Of a stretch of DNA of 24,862 nucleotides, positions 7,550 through 14,923 are shown one piece after another. The notes beneath the pieces were generated by a model. That model was not told the origin of the DNA. It ran no database searches and saw nothing but the letters and a program-made list of their open reading frames with translations. Each line of letters opens with the position of its first letter. Positions within the stretch are counted from its first letter, which is position 1. The DNA comes from Spirosoma fluviale (GTDB lineage: Bacteria; Bacteroidota; Bacteroidia; Cytophagales; Spirosomataceae), in the NCBI GenBank assembly GCA_945860325.1, contig CAMARL010000007.1:1-24862 (forward strand), written 5' to 3'. The position numbers and the translations under genes are program-made.

Positions 7550-8920
7550 ATGTCTGACAAATTAAATGCTTGGCTTTTTCGTTTCGGTTTTATTTGTGTG
7601 TTTGTACTTCATGGAGTGTTAATTAATGCGCAAGCCGTACGGTCAACCTTAAAACTAGCACTATTCGATGTGGACGCAACACCACCGGTAGGGACTCACT
7701 TAACGTATGATCCTATGCTTAATGATTGGGATTTGAGTTTACGCGCGAAAGGAGTCGTTATTTTGGGTGCAGGACTACCAATCGTCATGTGCTCAGTGGA
7801 TTGGATTGGAATCAGTAATGATAGTCAAGATGAATTTAAACGCGTTATGGCTGAAGCGGCTGCTACAATTCCCTCTCGAGTTGTGGTGCATGCCATTCAT
7901 CAGCATGATGCCCCCTCATCTGATTTAGGGGCAGAGAAATTAATGCAAGAGGCAGGTTTAAATCCAATCGCTTTTGAAGGGGCCTATACAAGAGATCTGA
8001 TTAAACGTCTTGGACTTGCCATTCAGAAATCTATTTCGGTCGCAGTACCCTTCACGCACGTCGGGAAAGGAGAGGCTCCTGTGTACCAAGTTGCCTCCAA
8101 TCGGCGGATTATAGGTCCTGATGGTAAAGCCAAAGCTTCACGAACTTCAGCCACCCTTGATCCAGCTATTCGTGCTGAACCCGAGGGATTAATTGACCCC
8201 ATGGTCTCTTTGATTAGTTTTTGGAACAATGATAAACCCATTGCGGTTTTAAGTTATTATGCTTCACATCCCCAAAGTTATTATAGAACTGGGGTGGCCA
8301 ATCCCGATTTCCCAGGAATTGCTCGTTTTTTACGCCAATTGGCTGTTCCTGATGCGCTTCATATTCATTTCAACGGAGCAGGTGGAAATCTAACGGCTGG
8401 AAAATACAATGATGGAAATAAAAAAAATAGATTGATTTTAGCTGAACGCTTAGCAGATGGGATGAAAAGGGCATGGGATCAAACCCAACTTGAGCGCGTA
8501 GAACCAAATTCCATTCAATGGAACATCGAATCGGTCGCTTTGATTCCTGCAGCTCATATTGAATCCTTGGAGGCAAAAATGAAAACAGAGACTGCTGTAT
8601 TTTTAGCCAATAATGTATCTAAATTAGTTTGGTTAAAGCGTCTGCAAGCTGGCAAAAAGATTGATCTTTCTTGTTTAACCATGGGCCATGTAAGGATCCT
8701 TCATCTCCCCGGTGAGCCTTTTGTTGAATATCAACTGGCAGCCAAAGCTGAACGCAAGGATTTGTTTGTTGCCGTAGCTGGTTATGGAGATTATGCGGTG
8801 GGTTACATTGGAAATTCGATTGCTTACGCGGAAGGTGGTTACGAAACCGGACAGGCCTCAGCCGTTACTGCGGAGGCAGAGGCCATATTAATGAAGGCAA
8901 TTCGCAAGCTCTTACATTAA
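7550..8920 (+). CDS. Neutral/alkaline ceramidase N-terminal-domain-like hydrolase
   Basis: A 456-residue exported protein with the N-terminal catalytic fold of neutral/alkaline non-lysosomal ceramidases. After a signal peptide (cleavage near A-Q at 27-28) come the D-V-D-A-T-P-P-V-G start of the domain, the metal-ligand region H117-Q-H119-D, a second His in S-H-P-Q (H240), the hexapeptide region N-G-A-G-G-N-L-T-A-G (275-284), P-G-E (387-389) and a Tyr/Gly-rich closing motif ending G-G-Y-E-T-G. These correspond to the zinc site and active-site loop of the family. The hexapeptide is G-N-L-T-A-G rather than the ceramidase consensus G-D-V-S-P-N: the nucleophilic Ser position is Thr282 and the Pro is lost. 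A true ceramidase also has a C-terminal immunoglobulin-like domain, absent here. The substrate is unknown. It follows the dehydrogenase gene on the same strand and converges with the HiPIP gene. Confidence 0.85.
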   Translation: MSDKLNAWLFRFGFICVFVLHGVLINAQAVRSTLKLALFDVDATPPVGTHLTYDPMLNDWDLSLRAKGVVILGAGLPIVMCSVDWIGISNDSQDEFKRVMAEAAATIPSRVVVHAIHQHDAPSSDLGAEKLMQEAGLNPIAFEGAYTRDLIKRLGLAIQKSISVAVPFTHVGKGEAPVYQVASNRRIIGPDGKAKASRTSATLDPAIRAEPEGLIDPMVSLISFWNNDKPIAVLSYYASHPQSYYRTGVANPDFPGIARFLRQLAVPDALHIHFNGAGGNLTAGKYNDGNKKNRLILAERLADGMKRAWDQTQLERVEPNSIQWNIESVALIPAAHIESLEAKMKTETAVFLANNVSKLVWLKRLQAGKKIDLSCLTMGHVRILHLPGEPFVEYQLAAKAERKDLFVAVAGYGDYAVGYIGNSIAYAEGGYETGQASAVTAEAEAILMKAIRKLLH

Positions 8921-9099
8921 TTTTTGAAATGAAAGCTTTTATGTATTTCTCGCATAATCCGAATGATTTAAAAGGGTAAGATTTCATTTTTTTTAATAAA
9001 TCCACCTTCGCGAACTTGACAAATTTTATTTTCTCGAATCAAATGGATGAAGTGTTTTGAGCCAATATTTTAATGGTAGTCAATTCGAAGGATATGTCA

Positions 9100-9498
9100 T
9101 TATTCGTTTATAGGAGCCCAATAAGCACAATGTCCCTCAGGACTCACTGGACCTTTAAATAAAAGACAAGCACCACATGGTTTACCAGGGGCGGGTATAA
9201 AAAGATTGCAATTTCCACATTGGTTATTTTCAACAGGCGATTGACTTACGTAGGCCAATTTTTTTCTTTTCGAAATTTCATCTGCACTGACTTTAGAAAG
9301 ATCATCGCATGGATTTTTAGGATCACCTTGGGGCACTTTTTTTTTGGCTGGCTGCTTTTTTGAGGCGCTCGTTTTTTTCCATTCAGTCACTGAAGCATTG
9401 GATTTAAGGCCCGGTATAATTCCTGATCCTGCCAGTAGGTAAACCATTTTCAAATACTTTTGAAGAAAGTTTCTTCGTGCATATTTATTCTCTTTCAT
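9100..9498 (-). CDS. High-potential iron-sulfur protein (HiPIP)
   Basis: A 132-residue small electron carrier. The N-terminus has a twin-arginine-like motif, A-R-R-N-F-L-Q-K (7-14), and a hydrophobic stretch, consistent with Tat export of a folded Fe-S protein. A Lys/Ala/Pro-rich linker (about 40-60) leads to the HiPIP domain. Its pattern is C94-x2-C97, then C111-L-L-F-K-G and C124-A-Y-W, matching the four cluster ligands of HiPIP (Pfam PF01355). Cys64 and Cys108 are extra. HiPIPs carry one electron on a [4Fe-4S] 3+/2+ cluster in the periplasm. The gene lies 48 bases downstream of the haem-less dehydrogenase-like gene, so it is the likely electron acceptor for that enzyme. The final Ile-Asn-Glu ends at the expected place, so the protein is complete. 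Confidence 0.88.
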   Translation of the reverse strand: MKENKYARRNFLQKYLKMVYLLAGSGIIPGLKSNASVTEWKKTSASKKQPAKKKVPQGDPKNPCDDLSKVSADEISKRKKLAYVSQSPVENNQCGNCNLFIPAPGKPCGACLLFKGPVSPEGHCAYWAPINE

Positions 9499-9546
9499 TT
9501 TAGTGCAATTTGCTCATTTTCAATTTTTGGTCTAAAGTAATTGAAA

Positions 9547-11661
9547 TTAGAGTGCTGAGTAAATTTGACGCAAGGTTTGAAAGGAAGCATTTACTTCAGA
9601 CGCTAATCCTGTTTTTAAATGGCCTGCGATTTCCTTTGAGGCGCCATTTTTAGTTAAGCCTAATTTAAGTCCTTTTAATGCAGCCGTTTGTAAATTTGAA
9701 TCGCTCATGGTAGCAAGAGAAAATAAATTTAAATAGGATACCATTTGGGATTTATTGTTTCTAGCTGCGATGGTATAAGAAAGGTCTTGTAAAAAACGTA
9801 GTTTCCAAGTTTCGGGATTTGGAGAAAATACATGATTGTCTACCATAGATTCCAAAAGATCTGGTGATGAACCAAGCTCTGAACTCAAAACCGCCAGCCT
9901 CAGCCATTCATTTTGGCCTTGACTTTGAATAAGTTTAGAAAATGCCGCGATAATTTTTTGGCTTTTAAACTGCCCGAGACTTAAGGTAGCCTGCAATTTC
10001 ACCCTTGGGGATGAATCATTCAGCATTTTTAGCATGGTTGGAAGTAATTCTGAATAGCGTTCGGCTAGCATTAAAGCATTTTCACGAACATCTGGAGAAG
10101 AATCTTGTAATCCTTTTTTAATGACCGCTATATCCAATGCGTTTAAACCATCAAGCACGTATAAAAGGTGTAACCTCGTTCTAGGATCCTTGCTTTTATT
10201 GAATAGAAGTTTGGCTTCTTTTACGACTGACTTATCTTGACGTTCGAGAAGCAAACGGTGAGCATGCGTGCGGTACCATCCATTTTCGTAAGATAAATAG
10301 GTAAGTAATTGGATACTTGATTCAGCATTTAGATTGACTTTAACACTTTTGTAAAGAGTATTAGCCGGTTTAACCCGATAGATTCGTCCCATATCACTTC
10401 CTGCCATAAAATCCATGTCCGCTTTTAGGTCATCAGGAATCGAAACAGGTGTTTCAATATGTTGACGGTAATAATCAAGCATATATAGGTATCCGTCAGG
10501 GCCAACCGAGAATGTAATGGGGCGAAACCAGGGATCGGTGGAAGAGATGAATTCCGTGGTTTTTTCAGATTCAGCTCGTTTAGCCACCATGACAGGACTT
10601 GTTTCACTTGGACTTAAGATATCCCGATGGACCAAATTTCCTGATACGTCACCCGTGAAAATATTCCCATAAAACTCTTTGGGCATTGCATCCCCATGGT
10701 AGATGGTACTTCCAGTCGACCCACTAAATCGGTCTTCCGCATATTCGATCCGATTCAAATTCGCTTCTTTGAATGATTTATTTCTACGGGCACTTCTTTC
10801 CGCCCGCCAGTAGGGAGGTTGAGTATCTTGAAAAGTATGTTCTTCGTGATCTGTGATACTTGTACTAAATTTCGATATAGGAAGATAGGCATGCCTGTGC
10901 GTATAGCGCCAAGGAATAATGGATTGTTGGATATGAATTGAATTCTCAGTAAAGAAGCGATGACCCCAGTCATCCATGGTTTGACCAAATTGTCCTGAAC
11001 CAGTTTCAAGCTCAAAAACATTTCGATCTAATCTAAAACGAAAATCGGCACCTTTAACATCTAATGGGGGCATTCCAGATAATTGGGTAAAGCTTACTTT
11101 TCCATTTTGGCCATGGTTATTTGCGTAAATCCAATTATCAACGCCTAATTTTAGGCTGGTAATTTGAGCTTCTGAATTGTTTTGAAAAAAACCTGAAAAT
11201 AAAATTTCCGAGGTATCTGATTTGCCATCCCCGTTGGTATCTTTTAAATATAGAATATGAGGTGCCGCGGTAACAATTACCCCCCCTTTCCAAAATAGCA
11301 TACTTGTCCCCTCCGTTATATTTTCAGCGAAAATGATTGATTTGTCAATTTTACCATCACCATCTGTATCCGTCAACAAGCGAATTCGGCCATGGCCTTT
11401 TCCGAGCTCAACTTCGTAGGGGTAATCGGGCATTTCTAAAACATAGGCATTTCCTTGGGCATCAAACTCTAAAGCTACTGGATCAAAGACATGGGGTTCA
11501 GACGCAAATAATTCAACGGAGAACCCTTCGGCCACCTGCAACTTTTTCATGGATTCTTCGGGACTAAGTGGTGTGGCATATTTCTGAGCCAAACTCTCCG
11601 TCATTCCACAAATGAATGCTATTAATAAAAGGATATTTCTGTTCATTAAAGGAGTCATCAT
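9547..11661 (-). CDS. Dehydrogenase-like propeller and HEAT protein without haem domain
   Basis: A 704-residue exported paralogue of the 1050-residue protein at 4041-7193. A signal peptide (residues about 6-26, ending S-L-A-Q) precedes a glucose/sorbosone-dehydrogenase-like propeller (about 40-430). This has Asp-rich loops D-T-D-G-D-G-K-I-D (98-106) and D-T-N-G-D-G-K-S-D (141-149) and the signature D-P-W-F-R-P, then V-G-P-D-G-Y-L-Y and D-Y-Y-R (376-399). HEAT repeats follow to the C-terminus (about 450-640). No C-x-x-C-H is present, so it lacks the cytochrome domain usual in many family members. Translation may start at Met6 rather than Met1; neither has a Shine-Dalgarno. It lies between the ceramidase-fold gene upstream and the HiPIP gene downstream on the same strand. 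Confidence 0.86.
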   Translation of the reverse strand: MMTPLMNRNILLLIAFICGMTESLAQKYATPLSPEESMKKLQVAEGFSVELFASEPHVFDPVALEFDAQGNAYVLEMPDYPYEVELGKGHGRIRLLTDTDGDGKIDKSIIFAENITEGTSMLFWKGGVIVTAAPHILYLKDTNGDGKSDTSEILFSGFFQNNSEAQITSLKLGVDNWIYANNHGQNGKVSFTQLSGMPPLDVKGADFRFRLDRNVFELETGSGQFGQTMDDWGHRFFTENSIHIQQSIIPWRYTHRHAYLPISKFSTSITDHEEHTFQDTQPPYWRAERSARRNKSFKEANLNRIEYAEDRFSGSTGSTIYHGDAMPKEFYGNIFTGDVSGNLVHRDILSPSETSPVMVAKRAESEKTTEFISSTDPWFRPITFSVGPDGYLYMLDYYRQHIETPVSIPDDLKADMDFMAGSDMGRIYRVKPANTLYKSVKVNLNAESSIQLLTYLSYENGWYRTHAHRLLLERQDKSVVKEAKLLFNKSKDPRTRLHLLYVLDGLNALDIAVIKKGLQDSSPDVRENALMLAERYSELLPTMLKMLNDSSPRVKLQATLSLGQFKSQKIIAAFSKLIQSQGQNEWLRLAVLSSELGSSPDLLESMVDNHVFSPNPETWKLRFLQDLSYTIAARNNKSQMVSYLNLFSLATMSDSNLQTAALKGLKLGLTKNGASKEIAGHLKTGLASEVNASFQTLRQIYSAL

Positions 11662-11790
11662 AAGTAATTTTTTTTATGATTGAGATTTTCAATTAAAGAG
11701 GTCATTTTAATAGTTAATTTGACGATTTTAAAATTAAAAAAATCAGAAAACCAAATTACAAAAATTTAGTTAAAATAATGTCAGCTGATG

Positions 11791-11860
11791 GTAGCCGTAT
11801 AGACTCGTCCTTTGGGTACTCCAGAATATACCTTAAAAGGGTAGATTATTTTTTTTATGG
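11791..11860 (+). repeat. Partial repeat (5' module and hairpin I), copy D
   Basis: 70 bp aligning without gaps to 21241-21310: GTAGCCGTAT, GACTCG, then the hairpin core CCTTAAAAGGGTAGATT and a T-run. Hairpin I keeps complementary arms by changing TCCACC/GGTGGA toward TACC/GGTA. The downstream part of the element is missing and is replaced by the end of the ceramidase-fold gene, whose stop is 4 bases away. The hairpin plus T-run points along the plus strand, against the flanking genes. Confidence 0.75.
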
Positions 11861-11863
11861 GGA

Positions 11864-13618
11864 TCAATCCGCTACTTTTCTTAATCGTATTTCCCTCAAA
11901 TCTAAAATGGCCCCCTCCTTAAAATAATCATTCGATTTAAATCGAATTTGCTCATTACCTTTTTTTAAAGGTAATTTCCCCACAATTTCAGCTGCGTAGT
12001 TTTCCCAAGATCCACTTGGCCTTACTCGTTTCTTTAAATTACCTTTTGAACTAGATAGCAAGAAATATTTGCCCGCTTCCGCATCATCCACTGACCATTC
12101 CAGAAGCACCTCATAATTTCCAGATTCAGGAACTTGGACATCCCAAACCACCTCGTCATTGGCAGTAAACCAACCAAACGCACGCCATTCAGGCATGTAT
12201 TGAATTTTAGGACCGATCGCCTTCCCTTTTTCAGCCGTTAATCGCAAAGAACCGTCTTTTTCAACCAAAACCCGGCTGGGTCTATTCACTGAATCCCTTG
12301 GAAATGGAGCATGTGCCAAGTCATTTTTAAAATAATCCCCCACTGCTTTTTGAACATCGGCCTCCACAGAAGAGGTAAAAGGAGAAACCGTTTCAACCTC
12401 ATAGCCCCCCAAAACATATTCCTTAGCTGTGGGAATATAACCCAACCAGCCATTCGTATACCCATAGAAAAAGGTATTTTCAAAGGGTGAAATTTTCCTA
12501 ATTTCATTGGAAATCTCACAAAATAATTCACCAGGTAAGCTCCAAATAGCCAATGATTGATTGAATTTTAAAAATCGAGCAGGTAAAATAACCACATCTT
12601 CCCCTGCCCTATTTTTCTTTTCATAGGCTTTTAATTCCGGAATCCATGTAAGTGATTTTTTTCTCAAGCTCTCGATTTGAGTAGCGCCGGAACTTATTCG
12701 CATAGATTGAGTGAGTTGGCCAATGGACTTATAAATATCGACTATTTTATCCCCCAAAGCCTCTTTAAAAAACCTCATGGAAGTATCCTTTGAAACTACT
12801 TTATCACCCAAAGGCATTGTGTTAGGAGCTAAATTACCAGCGGCCCCATTGATAAATAAGACAGGCGCTTTTAGTTTTTCTTGAACATACCTAGAAATAA
12901 GACCGGGAACATCCCCACTGATATACAAATTATCCTGCCCAAAAAACGTCCCATGAATAGGGAAATTGGCTATTATGGCCATCGGGCTTCCATCCAAATT
13001 ATCTAAACGAATTAAGCCAATTTGATCGTCTACAGGGCCTTCCGGGTAAAACCCCAAGGCTATTTTACCATTGGGCCTTCGTTCCCTCCGATTGATATTG
13101 GCCTTAGATTCTCCCATTCCAAATCCAATGTTAACTGGTCTCAACATCCGCCTAGCCTCCACAATCCCATCGATTAATTTTTGCTTAACCTCTTTTAAAT
13201 ACTCAAAATCAATCGGATGCTGATAGCGATCACCCATAAAAACGGCAGGAAGTCCGGGAGTACCCAGTTCCGGAGCCGAATGGGTATGTGTCAACGTCCA
13301 CCAAAAATTAATGGGATTTATTCCAAGTTTTTGATCTACCTCGGCCGCGACTTGATCATAGGTGGACGGAGACATCACACATAATTCAGAAGAAACAAGC
13401 AAAAATTGGGTAAATCCATCATCCATCAAGACGATACGGTGAAAAATACGATCACGCACGCCGATCGACTGTCTAGCGCCATAACCTAAAAGCATTTTGG
13501 CGCTTTTGGGCGTAATATCTACCGTTACTACCGAGGCCCTAAAATTAGCCTTCATTCCAAAAGATATCAGTAAGAGAAATAATAGAGCGTATTTTTTCAT
13601 CATAAAATCACAAACCAT
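11864..13618 (-). CDS. Ceramidase-like hydrolase with C-terminal beta-sandwich domain
   Basis: A 584-residue exported protein with the neutral/alkaline ceramidase N-terminal domain (about 28-430) and a C-terminal domain (about 485-580) that looks like a carbohydrate-binding beta-sandwich (G-N-Y-E-V-L-L-E-W near 500). Family motifs present are T-H-T-H-S-A-P (110-116, metal ligands), F-P-I-H-G (H222), S-G-D-V-P-G (234-239), P-G-E (362-364) and a Tyr/Gly-rich loop ending G-G-Y-E (about 386-407). The active-site hexapeptide reads G-N-L-A-P-N (261-266), with Ala264 where neutral ceramidases have the nucleophilic Ser. Either chemistry differs or it is not an amidase. Translation more likely starts at Met6 or Met7 (13603 or 13600), placing the basic M-K-K directly before the hydrophobic signal segment. 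It heads the minus module, with the dehydrogenase-like gene 202 bases downstream. Confidence 0.86.
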   Translation of the reverse strand: MVCDFMMKKYALLFLLLISFGMKANFRASVVTVDITPKSAKMLLGYGARQSIGVRDRIFHRIVLMDDGFTQFLLVSSELCVMSPSTYDQVAAEVDQKLGINPINFWWTLTHTHSAPELGTPGLPAVFMGDRYQHPIDFEYLKEVKQKLIDGIVEARRMLRPVNIGFGMGESKANINRRERRPNGKIALGFYPEGPVDDQIGLIRLDNLDGSPMAIIANFPIHGTFFGQDNLYISGDVPGLISRYVQEKLKAPVLFINGAAGNLAPNTMPLGDKVVSKDTSMRFFKEALGDKIVDIYKSIGQLTQSMRISSGATQIESLRKKSLTWIPELKAYEKKNRAGEDVVILPARFLKFNQSLAIWSLPGELFCEISNEIRKISPFENTFFYGYTNGWLGYIPTAKEYVLGGYEVETVSPFTSSVEADVQKAVGDYFKNDLAHAPFPRDSVNRPSRVLVEKDGSLRLTAEKGKAIGPKIQYMPEWRAFGWFTANDEVVWDVQVPESGNYEVLLEWSVDDAEAGKYFLLSSSKGNLKKRVRPSGSWENYAAEIVGKLPLKKGNEQIRFKSNDYFKEGAILDLREIRLRKVAD

Positions 13619-13682
13619 TTTCTATGCAAAAAATATGAGATTAAACTTAATAAAGAATAATTAAAAAATTATCAAGATCAAT

Positions 13683-13732
13683 CACTCCTTAAGGAAAAAG
13701 TCCAATTTAGTTTGACGACGTACAACTTATAC
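13683..13732 (+). repeat. Partial repeat (tail module), copy F2
   Basis: Near-identical twin of 3881-3929, starting CACTCCTTAAG and ending GACGACGTACAA then TTATAC. It sits in the 170-bp gap between two minus-strand genes. The two F copies bracket the dehydrogenase/ceramidase-fold region (4041-13618) as direct repeats about 9.8 kb apart. Confidence 0.75.
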
Positions 13733-13788
13733 CAAGTGATTTAAATTCAGTTCCTTGTGCTCTCTTGTTTGTTTCATTTAACAATCAA

Positions 13789-14799
13789 CTAATTTTTATC
13801 AATGATTTTTTTAAAAATTACATTTCCCTGCCAATCCACGAATTGAATTAATAATTGTTGCTCACTCATTCCGATAGTGGCAAATCCAAATTCACTTTTA
13901 GCAAATTCCGTTTTAGCCTTGCTGTTAATTTTTCTAACTTCAGATCCTGCTCCTGATATAATTTGATAAAAGGTGTCTTTTTCTTTTGGATTGTCAAATT
14001 CCAACTGATGTTCGTGGCCAGAAAGTAAGAGATCAACCTTAAATTCGTTTAATAGTCGACGAATAGATCCTGACATTTCATTTATTTGTCCATATCTTTT
14101 TCCGGCGGTATAAATGGGATGATGTGCTACAACTACCTTCCAAGTATCTTTACTTTTTTTCAACTCTGATCGAAGCCATTTCAATTGTTCAACCGTATCT
14201 GATTCCATTACATTTTGACGCATTAACTCATCCTCTATTGAATAATATTGTTTTATAAATGGGCTGGAATCTAAAAAATAAAAGCCAACGGTTTGTTTTG
14301 ACTCACTGTTAATGCTTTTATGTAAGCTATAGTATTTTGAAGGCATCTTCCACCGGGCGCTTATGCCCGAGTAGTCTATTTCTGCTTGTGGGTTTGTTCG
14401 ATAATCGTGATTTCCTAGCACAACATACCAATCAATATAGCTAGAATGATGTGTGTAAACATCTTCAAAAGAACTTTTCCAACTAGGATCCTGAACGCTT
14501 TTTACTCCTGAGGGGTAAAAATTATCCCCAGTACTGACAATAAAATCAGCATCAATTCCTAGGGATGCAGTGCCTAACTGGTGAGCAACTTTTTTTTGAT
14601 AAAATTGACCATGTCTACCCCAATCGCCTATCACACAAAAATTGATCCCGTCTTCAACGTAATCTAAATTTTTTATGATTGAGTCAGTATATCCGGATAC
14701 TATTTCTGAATGATAATTCTCAATACTATTTTTTATGGTTTGACTAAAACTTGAAAAAGTGATAGTTAGTCCAAACAATAATTGACAGATATTTTTCAT
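13789..14799 (-). CDS. Purple-acid-phosphatase-like metallophosphoesterase
   Basis: A 336-residue exported enzyme of the calcineurin-like metallophosphoesterase superfamily, closest in motif spacing and length to tartrate-resistant (ACP5-type) acid phosphatases. A signal peptide (about 1-20, ending S-F-S-Q) is followed by the full dinuclear metal site: G-D-W-G (D59), G-D-N-F-Y (D92, N93, Y95), G-N-H-D (N130, H131), A-H-H-P (225-228) and G-H-E-H-Q (H262, H264). The Tyr of G-D-N-F-Y is the residue that gives purple acid phosphatases their charge-transfer colour. It should hydrolyse phosphomonoesters outside the cytoplasm. The gene is divergent from the TonB receptor at 14924, with 124 bases between the starts, so shared regulation is plausible. 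Confidence 0.92.
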   Translation of the reverse strand: MKNICQLLFGLTITFSSFSQTIKNSIENYHSEIVSGYTDSIIKNLDYVEDGINFCVIGDWGRHGQFYQKKVAHQLGTASLGIDADFIVSTGDNFYPSGVKSVQDPSWKSSFEDVYTHHSSYIDWYVVLGNHDYRTNPQAEIDYSGISARWKMPSKYYSLHKSINSESKQTVGFYFLDSSPFIKQYYSIEDELMRQNVMESDTVEQLKWLRSELKKSKDTWKVVVAHHPIYTAGKRYGQINEMSGSIRRLLNEFKVDLLLSGHEHQLEFDNPKEKDTFYQIISGAGSEVRKINSKAKTEFAKSEFGFATIGMSEQQLLIQFVDWQGNVIFKKIIDKN

Positions 14800-14923
14800 A
14801 AAATGTAGTTTTAAGAATAAAACTATTGTTTAGAAAGCTAGATTAAAAGGCTTGACTGCAAAAATAACATATAATTAACAATTTGGAAATAGTACATTTT
14901 TTTTTTTGAAGTAATTTTCCGCA

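Noticed and set aside
8968..8999. TTAAAAGGGTAAGATT and T-run resembling hairpin I of repeat copy D
   Set aside because: No complementary left arm and no neighbouring repeat blocks; too short to call a copy.
14852..14875. TTGACT and TATAAT boxes upstream of the TonB receptor
   Set aside because: The spacer is only 12 bases, too short for a promoter, and Bacteroidota use a different consensus (TTTG and TAnnTTTG).
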